DNA from: Thiothrix winogradskyi
Lineage (GTDB): Bacteria > Pseudomonadota > Gammaproteobacteria > Thiotrichales > Thiotrichaceae
Assembly (NCBI RefSeq): GCF_021650935.1
Contig: NZ_CP091244.1
Location: forward strand, 2,294,001 to 2,358,000
DNA length: 64,000 nt
Reading direction: 5' to 3'
Made by a program: the position numbers and the translations under genes. The notes below the pieces were generated by a model. That model saw only the letters and a list, made by a program, of their open reading frames with translations, was not told where the DNA came from and ran no database searches. Below, one piece after another: positions 34,769-42,952 of the stretch. The first letter of the stretch is position 1; every line of letters begins with the position of its first letter.

Positions 34769-34897
34769 AAATGTAAATAGTAACAATTACCATCTTGTGC
34801 AGATTTACTTGACATCATTAGCCATCCGCCCCAACAGCCACGGTAGCCAAGGTTCAGTAAAACCCTGCGCTTAACTTTACGAGGTTTTACTAACACA

Positions 34898-35329
34898 ATG
34901 GAATTTCTCAAACTGTATCTGGATCACATGGTGCTAGGCACGTTGGGCTTTATGAGCTTTATTATGCTGGCGTTCGCGGTGGAGCGTTACATTTACTTCT
35001 GGCGCATTAAACTGACGGATTTCAAGCACATTGAGCTGTTGAAAGTCGCGCTGACCCGCAATCTGACCACCATTTCCAGCGTGGGCGCGAATGCGCCATA
35101 TGTGGGGCTGTTAGGCACAGTCTTGGGGATTTTGATTACCTTCCACGAAATGGGGCAAGGCAACAAACTGGATGTGAATAGCATTATGCTAGGGCTGGCA
35201 ATGGCACTGAAAGCCACCGCTGCCGGGCTACTGGTCGCGATTCCCGCTATCTTGTTTTATAACGGTTTAATGCGCAAAGTGGACGTGCTGGTATCACGTT
35301 GGACTGCTTTGCAGGATGGGCATTCATGA
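34898..35329 (+). CDS. exbB: TonB-system energiser ExbB
   Basis: 143 residues, the short ExbB type (E. coli ExbB is 244). Three membrane helices: about 5-28, 60-82 (APYVGLLGTVLGILITF, the conserved proton-channel helix) and 100-125 (MALKATAAGLLVAIPAILFYNG). It forms with ExbD the proton-driven motor for TonB. The stop overlaps the exbD start by 4 bp (ATGA). Confidence 0.9.
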   Translation: MEFLKLYLDHMVLGTLGFMSFIMLAFAVERYIYFWRIKLTDFKHIELLKVALTRNLTTISSVGANAPYVGLLGTVLGILITFHEMGQGNKLDVNSIMLGLAMALKATAAGLLVAIPAILFYNGLMRKVDVLVSRWTALQDGHS

Positions 35330-35709
35330 AACGCTTTGACCAGATTAACATGATCCCCTTCATCGACATTATGCTGGTGTTGCTGGCGATCGTGCTGACC
35401 ACGGCAAGTTTTGTGTCGCAAGGGCTGATTCCGGTCAATTTACCCACTGCCGAACAAGTCAGCGAGCCATCGAAAGATGAGGAGCCCTTGGAAATTGCCA
35501 TCAATGAGCACAATGAGTTTTTCCTTGGTGAAGAAAAAGTCACGCTGGAACAAATGGCTGCAAAGCTCAAGGTGCAAGCCAAGCCAGAAACCTTGATTGT
35601 ATTGCGCATTGATAAAGCCGCTGTGTTTGAGCATTTCGTCAAATTGATTGATTTGCTGAAAGCACAGGAGTTGAGCAACCTTTCGATACAGGCACAACAA
35701 GAGCCATGA
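35326..35709 (+). CDS. exbD: TonB-system component ExbD
   Basis: 127 residues from the ATG at 35326, fixed by the overlap with exbB and the family's usual MKRFDQINMIPFIDIMLVLL start. A single membrane helix carries the essential acidic residue in FIDIMLVLL; a periplasmic beta/alpha domain follows (VLRIDKAAVFEHFVKLIDLL). The stop overlaps the tonB start by 4 bp. Confidence 0.93.
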   Translation: MKRFDQINMIPFIDIMLVLLAIVLTTASFVSQGLIPVNLPTAEQVSEPSKDEEPLEIAINEHNEFFLGEEKVTLEQMAAKLKVQAKPETLIVLRIDKAAVFEHFVKLIDLLKAQELSNLSIQAQQEP

Positions 35710-36455
35710 AAACCAATCATATCAGCGGCTTTGGTATTTCCACGGCTGTGCATATTGGGTTGGCATTGTTCCTGATGCCGCTCCTGTTTGCCGCAGAAAC
35801 CAAGCCGGAAGAACCCCCCATTCTGCCGGTGGAATTGAGCATGTTCGAGCCGCAAGCTCCCGAACCTGCCCCCGAACCCGTGCCGCAGGTAGCGCCGGAA
35901 CCACCGCCGCCGCCACCCCCACCACCGCCGCAACCTAAGCCCAAGCCAAAGGAAAAGCCGAAACCGGAAAAACCCAAGCCGGAAAAGAAGGTGGAAAAAC
36001 CCTTACCCAAACCGGAAAAGGATTTGCGCCAAGAGCAGGAGCAACGCGAACGCAGTGAAGCAGAACGTCGTGAGCGTGAGGAACAGCAACAGCGTGAGGT
36101 CGCCGAGCGTCAAGCACGCCAACGAGCGCAACAGGAAACTGCTGCGCGTGCGGCTGCCCAAGCCCAAAACGCAGTGCCGGTGATTACCAACCCGCGTTAC
36201 CGCCGCCCACCGCGCCCACCGGAGTATCCACGCCGTGCGCTGGAATCGGGTATGGAAGGCACTACCATTGTGCGTGCTAACGTTAGCCCCAGCGGTAGCG
36301 TGCTAGCCGCTAAAGTCCAGAAATCTTCTGGGAATGCATCACTGGATTCTGCTGCTGTCAAAGCGGTACGCGGTTGGAGCTTTGTACCCGCGACCCGTGG
36401 CGGGCAAAATATTGAGTCGATTGTGCAAGTGCCAGTCAATTTCAAAATCAATTGA
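35706..36455 (+). CDS. tonB: TonB energy transducer
   Basis: 249 residues. The N-terminal anchor (about residues 5-28) is followed by a proline-rich spacer (PAPEPAPEPVPQVAPEPPPP, then Lys/Pro repeats) and a charged Glu/Arg coiled stretch (~110-150). The C-terminal TonB domain (RPPRPPEYPRRALESGMEGT, then VKAVRGWSFVPATRGGQ) binds the TonB box of receptors such as the Fiu-like one upstream. Third gene of the exbB-exbD-tonB operon. Confidence 0.93.
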   Translation: MKTNHISGFGISTAVHIGLALFLMPLLFAAETKPEEPPILPVELSMFEPQAPEPAPEPVPQVAPEPPPPPPPPPPQPKPKPKEKPKPEKPKPEKKVEKPLPKPEKDLRQEQEQRERSEAERREREEQQQREVAERQARQRAQQETAARAAAQAQNAVPVITNPRYRRPPRPPEYPRRALESGMEGTTIVRANVSPSGSVLAAKVQKSSGNASLDSAAVKAVRGWSFVPATRGGQNIESIVQVPVNFKIN

Positions 36456-36548
36456 GGAAAACTAGCGTTAGTGAGCGTGTAGTGTTATTTGTATCTGTTA
36501 CTCGCTTCCGGCATCCTGTTAATTCTATTGATTATCAGGAACTGAGCA

Positions 36549-37262
36549 ATGGACACCATCAACAGCCAGCGCCGCCGGGTATTACTGTCAATGGGCGCAG
36601 GCGGGGTTGCTTGGCTGGCATGGCGTGCCACATGGCAACCTGCCAGCGCTGCCACTTCCCCCGCCTGTGTCATTACCCCCGAACAAATGGAAGGCCCGTA
36701 TTTCGTCGATGAAATGCTCAACCGTGCCGACATCCGCACCGATCCCGCCGATGGCACAACCGTATCCGGCATTCCCTTGCAACTGCAATTACGGATCCAT
36801 GCCGTCAATGGCACAACTTGCACGCCGTTGCCCAAAGCATTGGTAGACATCTGGCACTGCGATGCCAACGGTGTGTATTCCGGGGTGCAGGATTCCAGCT
36901 TTGACACGGTTGGCAAAAAATTCCTACGGGGGCATCAAATCACGGATTCGGAGGGCAATGTCACCTTTACCACCATTTATCCCGGTTGGTATCCGGGGCG
37001 CACCGTGCATATTCACGTCAAAGTCCGAGTAGACACTGCCGATGGTAAGGCGCAGGAATTCACCTCGCAATTGTATTTTGATGATGCTTTTACCGATGAA
37101 GTGTACAAGCTTGCCCCGTATAACAGCCGCGAAGCCCGTTTTCCACGTAACGATGGCGATGGTATTTTTCGGCGTGCTAATGGGGATAAGTTGTTGCTGC
37201 AACTGGCTGGGGATGCATCAGGTTATATCGCAAGTTTGGATATAGGCATGGCAGTCGGCTAA
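36549..37262 (+). CDS. exported intradiol ring-cleavage dioxygenase-like protein
   Basis: 237 residues with a Tat-like signal (RRRVLLSMGAGGVAWLAW). The core has LVDIWHCDANGVYSG, with the likely Fe tyrosine, and YPGWYPGRTVHIHVKV, carrying the second Tyr and both His ligands of intradiol dioxygenases. A signal peptide places it outside the cytoplasm, unlike classical catechol dioxygenases. It lies after tonB, so processing of catecholate siderophores or plant phenolics is an attractive but unproven role. Confidence 0.85.
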   Translation: MDTINSQRRRVLLSMGAGGVAWLAWRATWQPASAATSPACVITPEQMEGPYFVDEMLNRADIRTDPADGTTVSGIPLQLQLRIHAVNGTTCTPLPKALVDIWHCDANGVYSGVQDSSFDTVGKKFLRGHQITDSEGNVTFTTIYPGWYPGRTVHIHVKVRVDTADGKAQEFTSQLYFDDAFTDEVYKLAPYNSREARFPRNDGDGIFRRANGDKLLLQLAGDASGYIASLDIGMAVG

Positions 37263-37388
37263 ACACTGTCGCTATTTTTGATAAAAAATAGAATGATACG
37301 TTCGTTTTAATCATCTGGATAGATCAAAGCTAAAGGACTATAACGATAAGTATGAGTGAACAATGTAACTATCAAGAGGAGAAACGCC

Positions 37389-39569
37389 ATGAGTGACGTA
37401 AGCAAATGTCCTGTCATGGGACACGCCAATACACCCGCCGCCAACAACGCTGGGCGTGGCACATCCAACCGCGACTGGTGGCCTAACCAGTTGAAACTCA
37501 ATATCCTGCACCAGCACACGGCCAAATCTAACCCACTGGGTGCGAATTTCAATTACGCTGATGAATTCAAAAAGCTCGATCTGGTAGCCATTAAACAAGA
37601 CCTATACGCGCTAATGACCGATTCGCAAGACTGGTGGCCTGCCGATTACGGTCACTACGGGCCAATGTTCATCCGCATGGCCTGGCATAGTGCAGGCACG
37701 TACCGCATCAGCGACGGGCGCGGTGGGGCTGGGCATGGTAATCAGCGTTTCGCCCCGCTCAATAGCTGGCCGGATAACGTTAACCTCGACAAGGCACGGC
37801 GTTTGCTGTGGCCGATCAAGCAGAAATACGGCAACCAGATTTCGTGGGCTGACCTGATGATCCTCACCGGCAACTGTGCGCTGGAGTCGATGGGCTTCAA
37901 GACCTTCGGTTTTGCGGGTGGGCGCGAAGACATCTGGGAACCTGAAGAAGATGTGTATTGGGGTTCTGAGGCCGAGTGGCTGGGAGGTGACAAGCGTTAC
38001 AGCGGTGAACGCGATTTGGAAAACCCCTTAGCAGCAGTGCAGATGGGGCTGATTTACGTGAACCCCGAAGGCCCCAACGGCAAGCCTGACATAGTGGGTT
38101 CGGGTCGTGATGTGCGTGAAACCTTTGCTCGCATGGCGATGGACGATTACGAAACCGTTGCCCTTACTGCTGGCGGACACACTTTCGGCAAATGCCACGG
38201 CGCAGCGAGTGCTACCCACGTTGGTGCTAAGCCAGAAGCTGCTGCTATCGAACAAATGGGTTTGGGTTGGAAAAGCAGCTTCGGCAGCGGCAAAGGTGGC
38301 GACCAAATCGGCAGCGGCTTGGAAGGTTCGTGGACACCAACGCCGACTCAGTGGGACAACAGCTATCTGGATATGCTCTTCAATAACGAATGGGAACTGA
38401 CCAAAAGCCCCGCCGGTGCATGGCAATGGACACCCAAAACCGCCACCGAAAGCAATCTTGCCCCAGCAGCGGATGACCCAGCTAAACGTGTGCCGATCAT
38501 TATGACCACGGCTGACATGGCAATGCGTTTTGACCCGATTTACGAACCGATTGCGCGGCATTTTCAGCAGAATCCTGATGAATTCGCGGATGCATTTGCA
38601 CGGGCATGGTTCAAACTGACCCACCGTGATTTGGGGCCGCGTTCACGCTATCTTGGCGTTGAAGTTCCAGCCGAAGATCTGATTTGGCAAGACCCAGTTC
38701 CGGCGGTTGATTATACCTTGATCGACGCGCAGGACATTGCTGACCTCAAAGGTAAATTGTTGGCATCAGGACTTTCCATTGCTGATCTGGTGACAACGGC
38801 GTGGGCTTCGGCATCCACCTTCCGAGGGTCGGATAAGCGCGGGGGCGCGAACGGTGCGCGGATTCGCCTTGCTCCGCAAAAGGATTGGGCAGTGAATAAA
38901 CCTGCGCAACTCGCCAAGGTATTGCAGGTTCTCGAAGGTATTCAAAGCGCGTTCAATGCAGCACAGTCAGGTGGCAAACAGGTGTCGCTGGCGGATTTGA
39001 TCGTATTGGGTGGGTGTGCAGCAGTGGAGCAGGCGGCGGCGAATGCCGGATTCGCGGTTGAAGTACCGTTCACAGCAGGGCGCACCGATGCCACACAAGA
39101 GCAGACCGATGTCGAAGCCTTCGCTGTGCTTGAGCCAGTGGCAGACGGTTTCCGCAATTACCTCAAAGGCAAATACGCCGTGACAGCCGAGGAAATGCTG
39201 CTTGACAAGGCGCAATTGCTGACCTTGACTGCACCAGAAATGACCGTGCTAGTCGGTGGGATGCGGGTGTTGAATGCTGCCTTTACCCAACGGTCTGAAG
39301 CACTTACCACCGATTTCTTCGTGAATCTGGTCGATATGAGCACAGACTGGCAGGCTACCGCCGATGAGAATGTGTTTGAGGGACGCGACCGTGCCACGGG
39401 TGCGGTAAAGTGGACAGGCTCACGGGTTGACTTGGTGTTTGGCTCGAATTCCCAGCTTCGTGCGGTGGCAGAAGTGTATGCGCAGAATGATAGCAAGGAA
39501 AAATTCGTCCGCGACTTTGTGGCGGCATGGTGCAAGGTGATGAACCTCGATCGGTTTGATACCGATTAA
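37389..39569 (+). CDS. katG: catalase-peroxidase KatG
   Basis: 726 residues from the ATG at 37389 (AGAGGAG, 8 bp upstream), chosen over the frame start at 37356. Distal haem pocket IRMAWHSAGTYR with the Arg-Trp-His triad, and the proximal His block VALTAGGHTFGKCHG are intact; the second, degenerate peroxidase domain is present (VTTAWASASTFRGSDKRGGAN). The length is standard. It removes hydrogen peroxide in the cytoplasm. A perfect OxyR site was not found upstream. Confidence 0.97.
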   Translation: MSDVSKCPVMGHANTPAANNAGRGTSNRDWWPNQLKLNILHQHTAKSNPLGANFNYADEFKKLDLVAIKQDLYALMTDSQDWWPADYGHYGPMFIRMAWHSAGTYRISDGRGGAGHGNQRFAPLNSWPDNVNLDKARRLLWPIKQKYGNQISWADLMILTGNCALESMGFKTFGFAGGREDIWEPEEDVYWGSEAEWLGGDKRYSGERDLENPLAAVQMGLIYVNPEGPNGKPDIVGSGRDVRETFARMAMDDYETVALTAGGHTFGKCHGAASATHVGAKPEAAAIEQMGLGWKSSFGSGKGGDQIGSGLEGSWTPTPTQWDNSYLDMLFNNEWELTKSPAGAWQWTPKTATESNLAPAADDPAKRVPIIMTTADMAMRFDPIYEPIARHFQQNPDEFADAFARAWFKLTHRDLGPRSRYLGVEVPAEDLIWQDPVPAVDYTLIDAQDIADLKGKLLASGLSIADLVTTAWASASTFRGSDKRGGANGARIRLAPQKDWAVNKPAQLAKVLQVLEGIQSAFNAAQSGGKQVSLADLIVLGGCAAVEQAAANAGFAVEVPFTAGRTDATQEQTDVEAFAVLEPVADGFRNYLKGKYAVTAEEMLLDKAQLLTLTAPEMTVLVGGMRVLNAAFTQRSEALTTDFFVNLVDMSTDWQATADENVFEGRDRATGAVKWTGSRVDLVFGSNSQLRAVAEVYAQNDSKEKFVRDFVAAWCKVMNLDRFDTD

Positions 39570-39674
39570 CGAAAATATTATCTTTTTTATCATCATTCTT
39601 TAAGATTTTTCTGCAATTAATGCTACTACACTATCTATTGGATATTTCATGAATGATAACCAAAGGATAGTGTT

Positions 39675-40715
39675 ATGGAAAAAAATAGCTCGTGCTGTTG
39701 TGGTGGACTCCCAGCAATGTGGTGGTGGTTACTGACATTGCTGGGGTTGCCCCTGTTATTTTTCCTGATGACGGGTTCGCGTCAGGGAGCCGTTGAATCG
39801 GATTTAACGACGCGCAGTACTGCGGCATTAAAAGCGGCAGGTATGGACTGGGCGACGGTGAATCTTGATCAGCGTGGGCGTGACGTCTTGCTTAACGGGA
39901 TGGCTGCCTCAAAGCAGGAAAGTGACGCTGCCCTCAAAGTTGTCCAAGGTGTGTATGGGGTACGGGAGGTGCAGAATAAGGTGGAAGTGGCAACAGCCAA
40001 AGCCCCGGAACCTGCTTCTGCTGCTGCGTCAATGCAAATGCCTGATGCTGCCCCGGCGTCCCCGCCTGCCACCCCTGTTGAGCAAACAGCGCAAACAGCT
40101 CAAGCATCTCCGCAAAACCCTGCTGAGCAAACAGCGCAAGCATCTCCGCAAAACCCTGCTGAGCAAACAGCGCAAGCACCAGCACCCGCCGAGCAAGCTG
40201 CCCCACCTGCTGAGCAAACAGCACAAGCAGCGCAAGCATCTCCGCAAAACCCTGTTGAGCAAACAGCGCAAGCACCTGCCGGGCAAACGGCTCAAGCTCC
40301 CGCTGAAGCCGAGCCTACGCAGGAACAGCAAGCCGTCATGAATTGCCAGCAGCAGTTAAACGATGCCATGACCGGCAAAACCATTCTGTTTGAAACCAAT
40401 AAATCTGCCATCAAGCGGGATAGTTTGGCATTGCTGGATTCCCTCGGCGGGATTATTGCCAATTGCAGGGATGTGATCGCCGGTCGGGGAATTCAGGTGA
40501 GTGGGCATACCGATAATGTTGGTAATGATGCTTATAACCAGAAGTTGAGCACACAGCGTGCCGATGCGGTGAAAGGTTACCTCGTCAAAAAAGGTGTTGA
40601 TAGTGCTTTGATCAATAGCGCCGGGTTTGGTGAAAGCCAGCCGATTGCCTCAAACGATACGGAAGCAGGGCGCTCGCAGAATCGTCGAATTACCTTTGAT
40701 ATCAACCCTGAGTAA
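39675..40715 (+). CDS. envelope protein: membrane anchor, BON domain, repeats, OmpA domain
   Basis: 346 residues. A cysteine-rich start (SSCCCGG) precedes one membrane helix (WWWLLTLLGLPLLFFLM, about 15-32). A BON-like domain occupies ~45-110 (VNLDQRGRDVLLNGMAASKQ...VYGVREVQNKVEV). A low-complexity Ala/Gln/Pro segment (~115-220) has repeats of EQTAQASPQNPA. The C-terminal OmpA peptidoglycan-binding domain has VSGHTDNVGN and AGRSQNRRITFDINPE. It likely tethers the inner membrane to peptidoglycan. First gene of a three-gene cluster, with ~10-bp gap to the 32-residue peptide gene. Confidence 0.9.
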   Translation: MEKNSSCCCGGLPAMWWWLLTLLGLPLLFFLMTGSRQGAVESDLTTRSTAALKAAGMDWATVNLDQRGRDVLLNGMAASKQESDAALKVVQGVYGVREVQNKVEVATAKAPEPASAAASMQMPDAAPASPPATPVEQTAQTAQASPQNPAEQTAQASPQNPAEQTAQAPAPAEQAAPPAEQTAQAAQASPQNPVEQTAQAPAGQTAQAPAEAEPTQEQQAVMNCQQQLNDAMTGKTILFETNKSAIKRDSLALLDSLGGIIANCRDVIAGRGIQVSGHTDNVGNDAYNQKLSTQRADAVKGYLVKKGVDSALINSAGFGESQPIASNDTEAGRSQNRRITFDINPE

Positions 40716-40726
40716 AGGAGAACGTT

Positions 40727-40825
40727 ATGATGTATTTATTTTCAGAATTATTCATGTGGCTCTTGCTGACGTTTGTCTTCGGCTTGGTGATGGGTTGGTT
40801 TTCACGCTCAGGGAAAGAGGATTAA
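40727..40825 (+). CDS. 32-residue single-helix membrane peptide
   Basis: Translation MMYLFSELFMWLLLTFVFGL followed by VMGWFSRSGKED: one membrane helix with a short charged tail. A strong AAAGGAG site lies 6 bp before the ATG, and the stop is 3 bp before the next start. The close spacing in an operon and clear ribosome site argue it is translated. Function unknown. Confidence 0.72.
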   Translation: MMYLFSELFMWLLLTFVFGLVMGWFSRSGKED

Positions 40826-40828
40826 ATC

Positions 40829-42739
40829 ATGACAATGTTTTTGTTACAGGCATTGCTCTGGCTGCTGGTTGCGTTTTTGCTGGGGTACGGTATTAGTCGT
40901 TTTCTGAAATCATTATTCTGCCGTCCTGATGAGGATGCAGAGGTCTATCATTATAAAGACCCTAATGCGCGGGTGAATGTGCCAGCGGCTGCGACGGTGT
41001 TGGGTGGTGCTGCCGCAGCGGCTGGCGCTGTAGCCGTGGCTCGCAATCAGTTTGATACCAAGGTGGATGCGCCCGATGTGTCATTGAAGATGCCAAAAGT
41101 AGATGCGCCGAATGTGTCGCTGCACGCCCCGAAGGTTGATTTACCTGATATGTCGTGGAAGATGCCGAAAGTAGATGCGCCAGATGTGTCGCTGCACGCC
41201 CCGAAGGTTGATTTACCTGATATGTCGTGGAAGATGCCGAAGGTAGATGTGCCAGAAGTGTCGCTGAAAATGCCCGACGTTGATTTGCCAGACCTGCCGT
41301 CGCTTGATGTTGACCTTCCAACGATGGAAGTGAAGGCTCCGGGCATGAATTGGAGCGGCATTGACCCTCACAAACCAATTATTGACCCGCCGGACATGGA
41401 TATAAGCCTCCCAACGGTTGATGTTGACCTGCCGGAAATGTCGCTGAAAATGCCGGATGTTGATTTGCCGGATATGTCACTGCAAGCGCCGGATGTCAGT
41501 GTGGATACGGGTAGTGGTTTCTTGGATGCAGCGAAAGTGGCAGTGATTGCCGCCGGAACCGGTTTGGCAGCTAAGGCTGCATCAGCCCTGAGCATCGACG
41601 ACAAGGAATTGCCCAAGGTTGATATTGACCGGCCGGAAGTGTCACTGAAAATGCCTGATGTTGATTTACCCGACGTGCCGTCGCTTGATGTTGAACTTCC
41701 AACGCTGGAAGTGAAGGCTCTTGGCATGGATTGGAGCGGCATTGATCCTCACAAGCCAATTATTGACCTGCCGGACATGGATATAAACCTCCCAACGGTT
41801 GATGTTGACCTGCCGGAAATGTCGCTGAAAATGCCGGATGTTGATTTGCCGGATATGTCACTGCAAGCGCCGGATGTCAGTGTGGATACGGGTAGTGGTT
41901 TCCTAGATGCGGCGAAAGTGGCAGTGATTGCCGCCGGAACCGGTTTGGCAGCTAAGGCTGCATCAGCCCTGAGCATCGACGACAAGGAATTGCCCAAGGT
42001 TGATATTGACCTGCCGGAAGTGTCGCTGCAAGCGCCTGATGTTGACCTGCCGGAAGTGTCGCTGAAAATGCCCGACGTTGATTTACCCGACGTGCCGTCG
42101 CTTGATGTTGAACTTCCAACGCTGGAAGTGAAGGCTCTTGGCATGGATTGGAGCGGCATTGATCCTCACAAACCGATTATTGACCTGCCGGACATGGATA
42201 TAAACCTCCCAACGGTTGATGTTGACCTGCCGGAAATTTCGTTGAAAATGCCCGAAGTTGATTTGCCAGATATATCACTGCAAGCGCCGGATGTCAGTGT
42301 GGATACGGGTAGTGGTTTTCTGGATGCGGCGAAAGTGGCAGTCATTGCCGCTGGAACCGGTTTGGCAGCTAATGCACTCGCTGCCGATGATGTTTCCCCT
42401 GATGTATCCACCGACGCTGATTGGCTATTGCAGTTGGTACAGCAAACCAAGGAAGCTTACCGTGGGCGGAATGCGCGGGCAGTCAGCCGCTTATGGGGCA
42501 GTGACAGCCACTATGATTGTTCAACCTTGGCTGACTACGAGTCCATCAGTTTGGAACCCGCGACGTATGACAAACTAGGCTCAAGCCATTGTGGTGTGCC
42601 ACGGGCAGGGTTTGTCGCGGTTGGTGGTGATGTTGGCAATGTCGAAAGGGGTAGTGGCATCCTGTTCCATTATTGCAATATCGTGGTATGCCGTGGCGCT
42701 GATAACACCCATCATTTTATCCGTGTCTTGGCTGATTAA
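40829..42739 (+). CDS. AHNAK-like repeat membrane protein with cysteine-containing C-domain
   Basis: 636 residues. An N-terminal helix (FLLQALLWLLVAFLLGYGISR) and a short hydrophobic Ala/Gly segment (~55-70) are followed by ~450 residues of VDLPDVSLKMPD-type beta repeats, about 11-12 residues each. These look like the repeats of the animal scaffolds AHNAK and periaxin. The repeats are grouped in long units (381 bp, then 417 bp at DNA level) that each contain GMDWSGIDPHKPIID and a hydrophobic AAKVAVIAAGTGLAAKAASAL. The C-terminal ~110 residues (LLQLVQQTKEAYRGR...YDKLGSSHCGVPRAGF...) hold four cysteines and may be a folded domain. Unrecognised family; probably an elongated envelope scaffold working with the BON/OmpA protein upstream. 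Confidence 0.85.
   Translation: MTMFLLQALLWLLVAFLLGYGISRFLKSLFCRPDEDAEVYHYKDPNARVNVPAAATVLGGAAAAAGAVAVARNQFDTKVDAPDVSLKMPKVDAPNVSLHAPKVDLPDMSWKMPKVDAPDVSLHAPKVDLPDMSWKMPKVDVPEVSLKMPDVDLPDLPSLDVDLPTMEVKAPGMNWSGIDPHKPIIDPPDMDISLPTVDVDLPEMSLKMPDVDLPDMSLQAPDVSVDTGSGFLDAAKVAVIAAGTGLAAKAASALSIDDKELPKVDIDRPEVSLKMPDVDLPDVPSLDVELPTLEVKALGMDWSGIDPHKPIIDLPDMDINLPTVDVDLPEMSLKMPDVDLPDMSLQAPDVSVDTGSGFLDAAKVAVIAAGTGLAAKAASALSIDDKELPKVDIDLPEVSLQAPDVDLPEVSLKMPDVDLPDVPSLDVELPTLEVKALGMDWSGIDPHKPIIDLPDMDINLPTVDVDLPEISLKMPEVDLPDISLQAPDVSVDTGSGFLDAAKVAVIAAGTGLAANALAADDVSPDVSTDADWLLQLVQQTKEAYRGRNARAVSRLWGSDSHYDCSTLADYESISLEPATYDKLGSSHCGVPRAGFVAVGGDVGNVERGSGILFHYCNIVVCRGADNTHHFIRVLAD
41060..42370 (+). repeat. nested tandem repeats in the AHNAK-like gene
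   Basis: A 72-bp unit is repeated near the start (AAGATGCC at 41087, 41159 and 41231). Longer units follow: CCGTCGCTTGATGTTGA recurs at 41297, 41678 and 42095, spacing 381 and 417 bp, the longer unit having one extra 36-bp repeat. The copies are nearly identical, so unit number may vary between strains. Confidence 0.92.
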
Positions 42740-42779
42740 GCCGCCTTAACGCGCCCGCGTTGCCCCTCTCTGTTAGTGT

Positions 42780-42805
42780 AAATCTCCCGCTTTTGCGGGA
42801 GATTT
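42780..42805 (+). terminator. hairpin after the AHNAK-like gene
   Basis: AAATCTCCCGC and GCGGGAGATTT form a perfect 11-bp stem with a TTTT loop. The T-run beyond the stem is short, so termination strength is uncertain. Confidence 0.7.
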
Positions 42806-42872
42806 CCGTTGAGGCTCTTCTAAAAAACCGATCATGATGACCTAAAAACCCTATGATGTTGCAGGGAATTCC

Positions 42873-42886
42873 TTGACCTGTATCAA
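42873..42886. promoter_or_regulatory. FNR/ANR-like box upstream of the dihaem peroxidase
   Basis: TTGACCTGTATCAA matches the consensus TTGAT-N4-ATCAA with one mismatch and good dyad symmetry, about 67-80 bp upstream of the ATG. FNR/ANR control of cytochrome c peroxidases under low oxygen is established in E. coli and Pseudomonas. Confidence 0.7.
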
Positions 42887-42952
42887 GTAGCTGAACCAGC
42901 ATGAGGCTAACATGACCCCTACAAGATTTACTCATAAAGGTAGGAGATACTC

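Noticed and set aside
34769..34897. Fur box upstream of exbB
   Set aside because: AT-rich stretches are present but no GATAAT-type dyad near the consensus could be found.
35880..36010. Proline/lysine codon run in tonB as a tandem DNA repeat
   Set aside because: This is the normal low-complexity spacer of TonB proteins, not an independent repeat element.
37319..37353. OxyR-like ATAG...CTA spacing upstream of katG
   Set aside because: Only the first two of four ATAG/CTAT elements are in register (the second as CTAA); the other two do not match, so it is not reported as a site.
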